A stretch of 64,000 nucleotides of DNA from Trichobilharzia regenti (GCA_944472135.2 OX235267.1:21001452-21065451), one strand, 5' to 3'; counted from the first letter of the stretch, positions 11,441 through 22,140 are shown. The notes: generated by a model not told the origin, from the letters alone. A program made the numbers and translations.

Positions 11441-12513
11441 TGTTCTCATAGCAGTTAATGATATAATACTTTAAGAAAGCTTATGTAATATAGAGATAGT
11501 AATGATTTCAACTATTTTTCTATTCTTTTGCCTTCCGAGTGGAACAAAGACTTCAAGCCTGGACATTAAAGTTTTAGTAGGTATGGTGCTGATTTTTTTT
11601 ACGGAGTGAGCCCCCACCCCTCTTTACCGGCCATATGAAGTATAGGAGTTTATCGTCCGGGAGTCTAACATGGACCATCTGCGTGTTTAGCGAGCATTCT
11701 CCCATCGAACTACCGACACAATTTCAAGTATTACTGATTACGAAAATTCACTAACACACTAAAAGGGCTATTATGTGAGAATAAATGTCATATTAGGAAA
11801 ACCTGTTGGAAATTACTGTTGTGAAGTTACAACTTTAGATTAACTGTGAAGTAAGAATTTTTCTTGAAAGTATTTTTAGTACAGAATCAGGAGATATCAG
11901 TCTTTGACCGAACTATTTATCTGCAAGTTCAATGGAGTAACAAGTTAAGGACAAATAGATCATGAGACAATTAACCAGTACGTGTCTCATGTATAAGTGA
12001 AGGGGAGAAGACTGATAATAATTAAAGGACTAGGACCTGGCACAGATTTCACAATTTGAGTATAATTTGCATTGCTGCCTGTTGCTTATTAAATTCTCAA
12101 AGTTTTCACCTCACCTTCCATCTTTCGTAGCCTCTCCATTGTCACACAAATTATCATTGCTTTTCCAAAGACGATGCTAGGTATACTACTTATAATTGTC
12201 TATATGTAGCACACAAATACTAATGACACTTCTCAAGTGCTCAGAAAGTTTAAGGTAAGAACTAACCTCGGACCTGATGTCGGTAGACTGGAGGTCAAAA
12301 CTCGTGAAGACTACTAGGATCGGACCTAATGGTGAGCCTTAAGCAATGCCATCTACCTGTCGGCGATATGTATTGTTGAAGACCACGTGTATATTTGAGT
12401 AAGTCCTCTGGCCTGTTCAGGGGAATTCTCATGTCCATTCGCCTTTCATTGATTTTTTGGCATATATAGCCAACCATCTCAACAAGTGGTAAATTAGTGA
12501 ATACGTGTTATCT
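11441..12513. other. No gene recognised
   Basis: Apart from the second copy of the short dispersed repeat at 11617-11667, nothing recognisable is seen between the RTE derivative and the Penelope fragment. Confidence 0.5.
11617..11667. repeat. Short dispersed repeat (copy 2)
   Basis: Near-identical to 8201-8250 in the same orientation, again preceded by a C-rich run (CCCCCACCCC). The sequence diverges immediately outside the shared block. Confidence 0.7.
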
Positions 12514-12765
12514 CTATTCTGCTAATTGATATAAGGTTAGTGAACTCAACTGATACGCTAATGCACCACACTTAATGTCAGTGTTGATTTTGTTGATGAC
12601 GTTCTTTGAGTAGTTATTTTGCTTGAGAGTCTCAGTGATGTTTGATATTTCTTCTTTTTCTTTCTCATCCGTTATCAAAGAGTGTGCTCGCCTAAAAAGA
12701 CTTGAAACAACTGATACCTTTGAGATGATGGGGTGTGATGATACGAATTCAATCAACACTGACAT
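12514..12765 (-). pseudogene. Penelope-like element RT, C-terminal fragment
   Basis: The 83-residue frame begins SVLIEFVSSHPIISKVSVVS and continues with a pattern typical of the region after the RT core of Penelope-like elements (Ser-His-Pro, Lys, then a Leu-x-Arg-Ala helix and a block of charged residues ending in ILKNNxY-like text). The YVDD catalytic core is absent. A + strand GIY-YIG fragment of the same element type starts right next to it, so two pieces meet head to head. Confidence 0.6.
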
Positions 12766-12789
12766 TAAGTATGGTCGAAAACATGAAGC

Positions 12790-13245
12790 CTAACAGTTGT
12801 CATTCCGTATAGAGCAGAGACATCAGACGATATCAGAAGAGTACTCAATAGGCTTGACATCAGAGTTTTCTTCAAAACATCAGGCACACTGCAAAGCGAC
12901 TTTGTTCATGTAAAAGACATAATCTCTAATGATTCTCTATCAACTTCTGTCTATAAAATAAAATGTTTGGAATGTGATGTGATATACATCGGACAAACAT
13001 CTCAAGAAATCGAAATCAGAAGAAATGAACAATGTAGAGCATCTCTTCGACCACTGAGAAATCCATTTGAACTAGGAAAGCTTGAAAAATCATCAGCCAG
13101 CCATAGGTCTACAAACCATAAAATCAGGCCACAAAATTGGTTTTGACAATTTCAGAAATCACGTCTAATATCAGGAGCACTTCCTATCAAATGGAATCCA
13201 AATTGTAACCAATCAATCAAATCACGACAAACCAATACTTGAAAA
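12790..13245 (+). pseudogene. Penelope-like element GIY-YIG endonuclease fragment
   Basis: The + strand translation (12790-13140) contains VYKIKCLECDVIYIGQTSQ, the Cys-rich lead-in and the IYIGQT core of the Penelope-type GIY-YIG endonuclease, followed by Arg and the HCR-like region (here QCRASLRP). The conserved His after the core is replaced by Gln as read. No start codon is present and stops follow near 13145, so this is a relic. The 3' flank (13200-13245) resembles the tail of the local SINEs (ACCAATC ... ACAAACCAATACTTG). Confidence 0.7.
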
Positions 13246-13770
13246 ACAATATCGTTTTTTTCCATTCATTGGGAGATACAAAATACCTTTATTATAATGA
13301 TTGTCCATTAATTTTGTACTTTTGGAAGCTGCTAACTAGCTTTGTTTTGATCCTCTTTAGTTCATCGTGAAATGATGAAATTAGGTCAGACGTTTGTTAA
13401 TACAACTTTTTATCATCGGATATCATCTTGATATAATTACTACTGAAGGTCGGAGGACTACTGGATGCAACTAAATAGGTGCTTTTTACAAACTGAGCAA
13501 ATTCTATTACAGCACGCAATTGCAACTGGATGAACAAAGATATTGGACATTCAAATCCAAATCTAGAAATTTATTGTATCAATACACGACACAGCGTTGA
13601 ATTAGATCAGAATTGTCTCAACTTGTATTTCGTTGATACTTTCCTCACCCAATCTATGAAGTTCAGAATATGTTTGTAAGGTATACGTTGTTTCCTCAAG
13701 GAAGCAAGAACAAATGAACTCTTTTGGTTGTTCTTCGGATATCTCTTAGTCTTTACTGTCACTAATACGC

Positions 13771-14110
13771 CTTAATAATAATAATAATCACTTTATTCCA
13801 CAACAATAACAATTTACAGCATGGAATTTTCAGCGTTTCTTTTACATATTGCAATGGTTCAGCTCTGTTTATAATTATATAAATGTATAAAATGTTAAAA
13901 TATTGATAGTTAGTAGGAAAAAATAAAACCCCAACAAAATCACACCATTGCTAGGTCATAGTGAATAATAAATAAATAATATAACAAATAACACATGCAT
14001 TAATATGCATTAAACAACCACATCTCAGTGCCGACATCACGCTACTATTGAAGCATCATCAGCAAACGCATCTGTCAGTTGTCGGTGACTGAGAATCTCG
14101 ACTATCTTAT
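13771..14110 (-). mobile_element. 3' tail of a non-LTR retrotransposon (5'-truncated)
   Basis: On the - strand the sequence ends GGAATAAAGTGATTATTATT, that is, a polyadenylation-like AATAAA followed by an (ATT)n tail, as in CR1-type elements of flatworms. No RT motif is left upstream. The 5' boundary is a guess. Confidence 0.45.
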
Positions 14111-14329
14111 AAATCTTAGTCTAGGAAGTAATGCCAGTATATTATTATTACGCATCAGCACCACGTATTTCTGCATAAAACTGCAGTCGCATTTATCCTG
14201 CAACAAAGGGACAGATAAAAGTAGAACGCTATGCAGAACTGTATCGGCTTAAATGATAGTATTAGATGTTTGGAGGCAATCGGCAGGAAGCCTTGGACGT
14301 TTTTGTCGTGTTTATTTCATTTAAAAAAA

Positions 14330-14540
14330 CCAAAAAAAATTATTTGGGGGGGGGGGCCCCTAAGGAGAAACACAACAAAACCCCCACAAAAAAATTCTCC
14401 GCCCAAAAAAAAAGAAACAACACACACCACATAATTTTATTACAAAAAAAAAAAAAAATAATTGTTCGTGGGGAGAGCCATTACAAAATAATAAACCGCA
14501 AACAAAAAATATATATATTATATATATATATATTATATAT

Positions 14541-14590
<50 letters not shown>
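14330..14590. repeat. Low-complexity block (poly-G/C, poly-A, TA repeats)
   Basis: Contains a G-run/C-run junction at 14345-14360, A-runs at 14330-14460 and a TA-rich microsatellite at 14513-14588. Any open frame here is made of repeats and should not be called a gene. Confidence 0.9.
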
Positions 14591-16379
14591 AGCAGACACA
14601 GACTGACTGATTGAAACATTGACAGTGTTTATACATGTATCTTGAACTACCACGGTTTTAATTCTCTTCCCAATACCCAAAAGAATAGAGGTTATTTTTC
14701 CTTGTTTCATTTGGGAGTTAGGTCATATGTACTATTATATTTCTTCTGTATATGAAATCAAATGCTTCAATTTTAACCAGTTTCTGTCCGAACGTCTTGT
14801 TATGGTGAAATATTTGAACTAGTGAGTTCATCCTAAAAGTTGATGTTTACTTGTACCAAACTTATCGGACATAAGGAACGTCTATAAAACCAACACGATG
14901 TATTTTTCCTACAACTGAGTAACAAAGAGGGGTTGGTTTCCAAGAGTTCTTAATCGTTGACATTTCTGATAGGATTTAGAAATTGTTATGTACTCGTCGC
15001 CAAATTATTGTTATGTACTGGTCGAGAATTTAATAGTCCTGACGCAAGAAAGACGGAAATCAGAAGACCACTAGGTTTGCGATGATACTTCTATTTTCCA
15101 AACACAAGGAAAATCAAAATGTATCACACAATAGTGTGAGAGCAAAATATATATGAATGTCCAAACAAGTGTGTGAACAAATCAATAGACAGTCTTAACA
15201 TGATTGGCTGATTATAATGGAGTATCGATCCATATATACATAGCGAAATATAACAGACATGTCAACAAACACACATATTATATGGATATATATCACCAAA
15301 GACAGACTGTCAACAAACACACATATTATATATAATATAGGGGGAATATACATTGTTAAAGGAGACAGGTTCATCAAAGTGAAATGATCACAGACTAAGA
15401 GAGCAACAGAAAGAGAGAGACCATCATATATATATATATATATATATGGATACATATCAGAAATGAAGCTACTTTTTTAAATTACCGCACAAATGAAAAC
15501 ATTTTGGAAACTTATTGACTATCCTTTACCCATGTGTATCGACAGCTGTAGTTTTGAGAACACGATTAAATCCGTCCTCGTTGTCAAATGAACTCAAAAA
15601 TTAGATATTTATGCCTAAGTATGAATCGCTCACCTCAATGTGTTTCTGTGTCCTTCCCAATTACTACAAAATATGAATACTCGGGAACACAAGATTCGGC
15701 ACCGAGAGACAACATCTTAAGATATACTGCTTTTTGATATGTAGTCTTTCTTAGAAATATAAAACAAAACATCTTGGCAGGATGAGCGTTTTAGACCATT
15801 TATACAGTTAGAATAACTACAACCAGTGACCGGTAATTTTGCGTGATGAATGTGCTTGTATATTCTAGTGACGCAACAAACTATTATAACTGGGAATACT
15901 CTTCCTTGAAGTGTCATCATTATATTTCACACGGTGGAAAGGGTCCTGGGGTGAACTCATGCTGCCAGTTGGACAGAAATGCATCAATAGTAAAGTACTC
16001 TCCTAGGGTCATCAACACTTTAACTATTCTTAATTCTGACTCTTTGATGAAAGTGTCCGAAGATGTCAACTTTTTTTAGATACATGACTGTAGGGTTTCT
16101 TAGATAATGACACAACAAACCTTATCTCCATGTTTTTTTAGATAATTCCGGAAGATATCAACTCTAACAATATGGTTAATTATTTGATGCTAAAAAAGTT
16201 CGATGACCTTAAAAAGAGTTTTTGAATATTTATTTATTACTGTGTATCAGAATATCAGTTCCACCCCCCCACCGTTTTTTAATCATTTTTCCATATTATG
16301 ACACTGTACAATCACCTCAAAGCTTTTGTAATGCACCAAAGAAATCCATAAAATGAGAATTTAAATGAAAGCAAAAGGA
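14591..16379. other. Intergenic, no gene recognised
   Basis: Holds a short direct duplication (GTCAACAAACACACATATTA at about 15259 and again at about 15308) and a TA run at 15427-15448. Open frames in this stretch lack splice signals or known motifs. Confidence 0.5.
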
Positions 16380-16385
16380 TTTATT
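16380..16385 (-). terminator. Polyadenylation signal of POLR2D
   Basis: AATAAA on the - strand, about 45 bases past the POLR2D stop codon, in a normal position for a compact 3' UTR. Confidence 0.7.
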
Positions 16386-16429
16386 TTACAAGTCGATAGG
16401 CATAATTACAGGGTAGGAAACATAAGAAA

Positions 16430-16607
16430 TTATGACTGAAAACTACGCTTTGATTGTATCTCATCTAACAGTTGCTGTAATTCTTCTTCGGTGAATCGTG
16501 GACTATCCAGACTTGGAATTAATGCTTTACTTTCTTCTGCTGTATCTGGTAGTAAATTGGCAAGAGCGGCTAGTTCGAAATTATGGAATCTTTTCTGTGA
16601 TAAAAGG
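16430..16607 (-). CDS. POLR2D: RNA polymerase II subunit RPB4, exon 4
   Basis: RPB4 pairs with RPB7 to form the stalk of nuclear RNA polymerase II, which acts in initiation, RNA contact and mRNA export and decay. This exon encodes the C-terminal HRDC-like part: residues such as [37 protein letters not shown] and the ending KRSFQS closely match animal RPB4. The acceptor is TATTCTAG on the - strand (16608-16609), and the stop TAA is at 16430-16432. The exon starts one base into a codon, completing the Asn codon from exon 3. Intron 3 is only 43 bases (16608-16650). Confidence 0.95.
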
Positions 16608-16650
16608 CTAGAATATGAGAAAATACGCTAAATGTTTATAGGCGACTTAC

Positions 16651-16776
16651 TTTCTTACACTTTCAATTGTTTCACGATTGTTGAATTTCGAGAATTGTGT
16701 TACATAGTTTAAAGTCTTAGTAAATACAGGAGACATTTCCAGTTCATGAACTGTAGCACTCTCGTTTTGTTCTTTT
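16651..16776 (-). CDS. POLR2D: RNA polymerase II subunit RPB4, exon 3
   Basis: Read on the - strand after a CACAG acceptor (16777-16781) and ending before GTAAGT (16650-16645). The translation KEQNESA ... [31 protein letters not shown] carries the hallmark RPB4 core (TKTLNY, F-S-x-F, NRETI). The first base joins AG from exon 2 to make Arg, so the His-Arg-Lys run seen in other animals is restored by splicing. It is separated from exon 2 by a 5.3-kb intron full of mobile DNA. Confidence 0.95.
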
Positions 16777-17850
16777 CTGTGTTTTCAAGATAAAAACAAA
16801 ATTAAATAAATTATGAATCCAAATAGCATAACCAAACCAAGAACATATTCGAGCGAATAGTTCCTTTTGATAAGTACTTCAGTGATAGGAACTAGCACGA
16901 AACAGTATATTATCCTTTCTGACGAATCGTGTGATTTATCTTGTGATGGAGTTACTATGTTGATCTATCATTTCTCAAGCATATTGTGATTAAGTGTGTG
17001 TGATCAATTCAACATTCTTTGTCACGCCTTGGACTTTGTCGGATCGTCTACCAATCAGGATAGAAATTTCCAGCCAATAGGAAAAATCCGTTTCCACGGC
17101 TGTGAACCAACTTTACTGTGGTAAAGAAATGTATTAATATACTGTTTTGTTTCCTAATAAATGTACAATAATCTTACAGTAACAGACTAGCCTGTGGCTT
17201 CGAATATTTGCGTGGCTCAGTTAATCGGAAGGTACAATGGATAAATAGCCATATTAGCGTACCAGTCGAGTTTATTGACGTTAAAACAATTAACACGTGC
17301 AGACTTAACAATTTGGCCACGAGTTTATTCAGCTCAGTGCAGCTAAAAACACTCAGGCTACACAGTTATAAATCCACCAATAATAAAAATACAAAAAGCC
17401 AAGTGAAAAATATGCCGGATATCACTGGAGTACATGTATAAGCTGGAATAACAGTCTGTTGGTTAACATTGTCAACTGAATGTATATATAATGTACATTC
17501 ATTCAGAAAATGACATACTACTGTATTTACAGTTAAAAGAATATAAGCTTCACCGGGGGTCAAACTTGATACTTATGAAATCTCTGCAGACTAACTCTCG
17601 GAAATATGAGTAGTACAAAATCCATACAAACAAAGGAGACACACTGAATCTAAATTCGACAGGTTAGGGACAATAGGTCTTGTAATGAAATAAAGATGTT
17701 AAATTGTGAACTATTATCAAATACTTGAGACACGGCACGTTTGTGTACAACTTGGGCACTGCAGTAGTATGTAATTCAATCTTCATATGTCTCTTAAGTA
17801 TATCATACAGTGAAACAGTATTATTTACTGGATGACGTTTCGAACACAAT

Positions 17851-18371
17851 TTATTGTGCATAATCATATCGCCAAGTATAACCACACAACTTCGAAACTT
17901 TCATTTCACAGTTTTCTTTATCCTTTCCCATTCTTCGTAGGGGTAGTAGAATTTTCCAGATATCAGGGTGAACAGGTGTTGAATCATTTCTATTACACGT
18001 ATTCTCTTCAGTTGGTTCGATAAATAAAGCCTCCGTTATCGATCTCCCTCTCCACTCTGTTAAATTAGAATTTAGAACTGTCATCTTATGTCATCATCCT
18101 ATTGTATGGTTGGTTGTGTGTAACTGCATGTAGTCAGTGGTATAGCTGAACTAACTATTCTCCAGATTTCTGACCTTATTCGGGCCAAGTAGTCTAGATT
18201 TTGCTGCCAGGCTTTTGTGCTCCGCTAGTCAGACTGACCCTGTTCTACTACTTTGACCTACATATTTGACCTGACAATCAATCCAGATCGAGCAGGATAT
18301 TAGATAAACTAATTTCTTTTGTTTAATTGGCTCCACAGGATTGATCCCCCAACCGACAGAGCTTGTTTCAA
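17851..18371 (-). pseudogene. Penelope-like GIY-YIG endonuclease and C-terminus, left arm
   Basis: The - strand frame 18371-18229 reads KKLVYLISCSIWIDCQVKYV followed by GQSSR, the Cys-x-Cys lead-in and YVGQ core of the Penelope-type GIY-YIG domain. A stop soon after Thr-Gly-Ser-Val and a later open frame (18084-17851, beginning TVLNSNLTEWRGRSITEALF) that resembles the C-terminal WRxRRI.EAL motif show a broken but recognisable gene. Confidence 0.7.
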
Positions 18372-18397
18372 ATTGAGTTTGTGGATTTGAATGCCAT

Positions 18398-18766
18398 GTG
18401 ATTCCTGTCTGCAATGTTAGGAATTTTCCAACATCACCAAAATCCCCAATTGTCACAGATATATTCACGGATAGGTGCGAAAACTTACCGATTCAAATGT
18501 TCAAGCCCAACCTCAAAGTGTGGTGGTATGTAGACGACACACTCACCGTACTTAGAACAAAAGACATACATAGATTTTTCCAACACATCAACTCGAATGT
18601 GGAGGCGATTCAATTCACTTATGAATTAGAAGTCAGGAAGGGGAGCTTCCAATGTTGGATTGTAGAGTGGAAAAGAAAGTTAAACGCTGGCGTTTGCAGG
18701 AAACCCACACATTCAAACCGATATACGGATTTCCGATCAGCCCACCCTATGTCAATAAAAATATAA
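18398..18766 (+). pseudogene. Penelope-like RT core fragment
   Basis: The frame contains WWYVDDTLTV (RT catalytic YVDD in the Penelope form), then a helix with HRFFQHINSNVEAIQFTYE and, after an aberrant stretch, CRKPTHSNRYTDFRSAHP, all in the order expected for the RT palm to thumb of Penelope-like elements. It lacks the upstream RT motifs and any start codon. Confidence 0.75.
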
Positions 18767-18965
18767 TTGGTGAAAAGCGTTCAAATAACTGGGCACAAAA
18801 ATTAAGTAGTACCGCGGAAAACCAACGACAGGGGCTGAGGCGTATAAGAGAAGCCTTGAAACTTAATTATTACCTTGATAAATTAATCAGGATGTGGGGA
18901 AGTGTAAAATAAAATTAATAATAATAGTAGTAGTGATATTGACATGCAAAGTGTCCACATACTCA

Positions 18966-19234
18966 AATGAAACAAGCTCTGTCGGTTGGGGGATCAATCC
19001 TGTGGAGCCAATTAAACAAAAGAAATTAGTTTATCTAATATCCTGCTGGATCTGGATTGATTGTCAGGTCAAATATGTAGGTCAAAGTAGTAGAACAGGG
19101 TCAGTCTGACTAGCGGAGCACAAAAGCCTGGCAGCAAAATCTAGACTACTTGGCCCGAATAAGGTCAGAAATCTGGAGAATAGTTAGTTCAGCTATACCA
19201 CTGACTACATGCAGTTACACACAACCATACAATA
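18966..19234 (+). pseudogene. Penelope-like GIY-YIG endonuclease, right arm
   Basis: Inverted copy of the left-arm domain: KKLVYLISCWIWIDCQVKYV then GQSSR, differing from the left arm by Ser to Trp after Ser-Cys. It continues to the RTE insertion at 19235; the rest of the arm resumes at 20117. Confidence 0.75.
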
Positions 19235-20116
19235 CTTACTCTTTACTTTACTTCGGCTATCTCCTACGGGAGGATGAGCCGGCTTCATGAACAACTCGAA
19301 TCATCGTTGCCCAGACGCGGCAATCTGATGCAAGGTTTTGCGGCAGGGTTATGCAATTCTTGTTCCACAGACGGAGTCCGTAGATGGTTTGTAGCCCCAG
19401 GCACTCTATATCAGCCTTGACTGTACCAAGCAATGTTTTCAGCTGTCCACCCCTGAGACATCGCCAAGATGGAAATGGCGAGGGATTTAGAACTGATTTG
19501 ACCAGATCGTCATCTGGTCGGCGCAGAACATGGCGAAACCACCGAAGGCGACGTTGTTGGACCAGTACTGGAATTTGGTTGATGTTGTAGAGAGTTCATG
19601 AAGTTTCATGGGAATTAGGTACGAGTGATGTCCCCAGCATCGCTCGGCCTTTTGTTTGAGAGTGTAGCTCTAGCCTTTACACAACCAAGTGTGACCTACA
19701 AGGCAGTGGGAGTGGAGTAGGGAGTCCACTATCCATTAGCAGCCGGTGACCGGAGTCCGGTTCATACGCCTTTTTGAATGGGGCCAGTCATCCAGGGCAT
19801 CCAATAAGCCCGTTGTCCATACGTCTGCCGGTGAGCTTCATACGCCAGTCGTTGGAGGTTTGGAATCAGGGTTTAGCCATCTCCCGTAGACTGTCATCCA
19901 ATGGACAGTCAACCCGGTGAAGAGCGCCGGGCATCCGCTTTTGCCCTCTCACTTTGGTGAAAAACACCTCCGCCACGTGAAGGCAGTGAGTAGGACTTTC
20001 TCAGGAGAGGCTATGTAAGACGCCCGGTCATATGGGAGCATTTCAAGAGGTGTACGGAGGGGTGGCCAACCCGCAGCGCAAGGCACCCACCCCCGACCAT
20101 CCTGAGGCTTTGGAGG
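19235..20116 (-). mobile_element. RTE-derived retroposon, long form, with RT C-terminus
   Basis: Inserted into the Penelope right arm with a 13-bp duplication CAACCATACAATA (19222-19234 and 20117-20129). On the - strand the order is a GC-rich head of about 510 bp, then a coding fragment (about 19597-19257) with residues QRRLRWFRHVLRRPDDDLV and later RGGQLKTLLGTVKADIECLG, the C-terminal domain of RTE-type RT proteins, stop TAG at 19257-19259, and a short tail of GTAA-like repeats. Compared with the 10872-11440 copy, it keeps about 305 bp more of RT. Both are non-autonomous. Confidence 0.85.
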
Positions 20117-20421
20117 CAACCATACAATAGGATGATGACATAAGATGACAGTTCTAAATTCTAATTTAACAGAGTGGAGAGGGAGATCGATAACGGAGGC
20201 TTTATTTATCGAACCAACTGAAGAGAATACGTGTAATAGAAATGATTCAACACCTGTTCACCCTGATATCTGGAAAATTCTACTACCCCTACGAAGAATG
20301 GGAAAGGATAAAGAAAACTGTGAAATGAAAGTTTCGAAGTTGTGTGGTTATACTTGGCGATATGATTATGCACAATAAATTGTGTTCGAAACGTCATCCA
20401 GTAAATAATACTGTCTCACTG
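20117..20421 (+). pseudogene. Penelope-like C-terminal region, right arm remainder
   Basis: Identical by eye to the left arm's 18084-17818. The + strand frame 20145-20378 has the same sequence as the - strand frame at 18084-17851 (WRGRSITEALFIEP core). The lack of differences in this part argues for a recent duplication or gene conversion between arms. Confidence 0.7.
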
Positions 20422-20431
20422 TGCGACTCAT

Positions 20432-20737
20432 CTAAAAACTACATAATATGGAACTACTCTGATGTGAGTATAAAACTTGGGCAATATGGTAGAGTGTAAC
20501 TCCATAAATACTTTGGTATCCTTCTTCGCGCGTGGATTTAACTGTTGGGAATGCATTGTTCAAGACTTGCATGAAATGTTGTTTATCCAAATTGTCGCAA
20601 ACGATGAAGGCATCGTCTACATAACAGTGATAATATTTAAGCAGATTCAGGAAGATTTTGGCTAATAGGGAACACAGGAGTATCGGGGAGGCTATGGAAA
20701 CCCCATCTGTTTGTCTAACACTCCTTGATGTGCACAT
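20432..20737 (-). pseudogene. Penelope-like RT fragment
   Basis: The - strand frame includes QTDGVSIASP and LLAKIFLNLLKYYHCYVDDAFIVC, matching RT motif 4 (DGVxMGSP, here degenerate) and motif 5 (YVDD) of Penelope-like elements. It seems to be a second Penelope lineage, since this YVDD context differs strongly from the one at 18.5 kb. It abuts the outer end of the inverted repeat. Confidence 0.75.
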
Positions 20738-22051
20738 TAACAGTACATTTTAACAATAACTCCTTCAATTTCATGGCGTGATCTCAATTTTTATTTCAAC
20801 AGCTTCCTGGTGTATTGTAGTCCACTGTTTAAACAAGGGGAACACCGGTAAATAATAATGCTATATCCGAAGACAAAACAGTTTGATTCATTAATTTTGT
20901 TTAATATTGTCTACAGAGGTGAAATCATCCTTTAGACTGCATTTAAACAACTCCTGATATAGAGGCTTCGGCAAATTCACCAGTTATTTGGCAGTTAAAT
21001 GAAATGGCGAATACGATACGTCTAGCATGAAGCGTGGAGGAACTCGCTGCTTATGGATCTTCGGTTAACCGTATAGCCTAGATGTACGAGTCTCGGGTAG
21101 TTTTAATAGGGTCGAATATAGAATTATCAATTAGATTTTCATTTTTTTAAAACCAGAGCTTTAAAGGTTCTCTAACTGCTACAGAATCGCAACGAAATTG
21201 ATAAATAGTGGAAGAAACCGTAACCGAATGTTCGAGCTATATGATGAGGTATTTAGCTTACTTAGTTTGTCATCAACCGTGTTATTTTTCATTACAATAC
21301 GATTTTGCAACACTCAATTTATCCTTCCAAATACGTATTGTTCTTGCTCTCTTAATTTAAACCTTAATAATAAGGTTCAGTAAATATATTTACTATATGT
21401 AGTCCTTAAACGTTTGCACTACAGGGAACGCCATGCAGTACACAATATATATTCGATGTCATTTACCAGTCAAAAGCGTTATATAAACTTATACACAACA
21501 TTGTGGCATAATTCGTTAACCAGTAATATAAAGATAGTGCGGAATAAAGATAGTGTCACATGACGGCTGAATATTTAGATATTCGGATTAACTAATCCTA
21601 GGTGAGTTTAGAAAACCACAGTAGTGTTAAGGAAAAGAAAAATTCAACTGCATATCGCCGCTTGAATGCAAGGATTGGTGTGGGAGAAAAAACACTAGTG
21701 CACACAAGCGAAGTACACAAGACAACAAGAGGTTTCCTATCAGTTGTTTTGCATCTTACATCCACTCCTTAGCACTTGCAGGAATGCTTCGACGGATGAA
21801 CTACCACTGAATACCTACAATAAATTCCGATTTATCTGCACCGGAAACAGATCCAAAAACGCCAGTAATTCAATGGGTTATATGTCAAGAGAATTTCCCA
21901 AAATTATTTCATACATGGTGTCAATTGCTATACTGCTTCAGCTGGCTAGTTACCTCACGATAACCAATTTAATCCTTTAATAAAGCACTCCACAAATAAA
22001 TAATAGCAAAAAACAAATAACTACATCCACCACATAAAATTTGTGACAAAC

Positions 22052-22109
22052 CTATGTTCCAGTAGGATTTTTACTTCTGCGAGCGTAAGAGTATCGGCAT
22101 TCTCAAAAT
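22052..22109 (-). CDS. POLR2D: RNA polymerase II subunit RPB4, exon 2
   Basis: 58-base exon on the - strand, acceptor TTAATTAG (22110-22111) and donor GTTTGT (22051-22046). It encodes DFENADTLTLAEVKILLEHR once joined to its neighbours: the first Asp uses the last base of exon 1, and Arg is completed by exon 3. This is the RPB4 N-terminal helix region. Phase agrees on both sides. Confidence 0.9.
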
Positions 22110-22140
22110 CTAATTAATGTACAATTTTATTAGACAATAC
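22110..22140 (-). other. POLR2D: POLR2D intron 1 (31-base micro-intron)
   Basis: GTATTG at the 5' side and ATTAG at the 3' side on the - strand, only 31 bases long. Both flanking exons match RPB4 in the right phase, so a real intron is required. Very short 5' introns are a known feature of schistosome genes. Confidence 0.85.

Larger units (their letters stand above)
17809..20421. repeat. Imperfect inverted repeat of Penelope-like sequence
   Basis: 17809-18371 is the reverse complement of 18966-20421 once an 895-base insertion in the right arm is removed. Each arm encodes the same GIY-YIG/C-terminal piece of a Penelope-like element (left arm on -, right arm on +). Between the arms lies a + strand RT fragment (18398-18766). 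Penelope-like elements are known for complex insertions with inverted or tandem partial copies. Arm identity is high by eye with scattered substitutions (for example GAAACAG against GAGACAG at the outer ends). Confidence 0.85.
16777..22051 (-). other. POLR2D: POLR2D intron 2 (5.3 kb), filled with retroelements
   Basis: Intron between exon 2 (donor GTTTGT at 22051) and exon 3. It contains the Penelope inverted structure at 17809-20421, a nested RTE derivative at 19235-20116 and a further Penelope RT piece at 20432-20737. The parts at 16777-17808 and 20738-22051 show no recognisable element. By contrast introns 1 and 3 of the same gene are 31 and 43 bases. Confidence 0.85.

Noticed and set aside
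14266..14610. 114-codon open frame
   Set aside because: Made of poly-A, poly-G/C and TA repeats; low complexity only.
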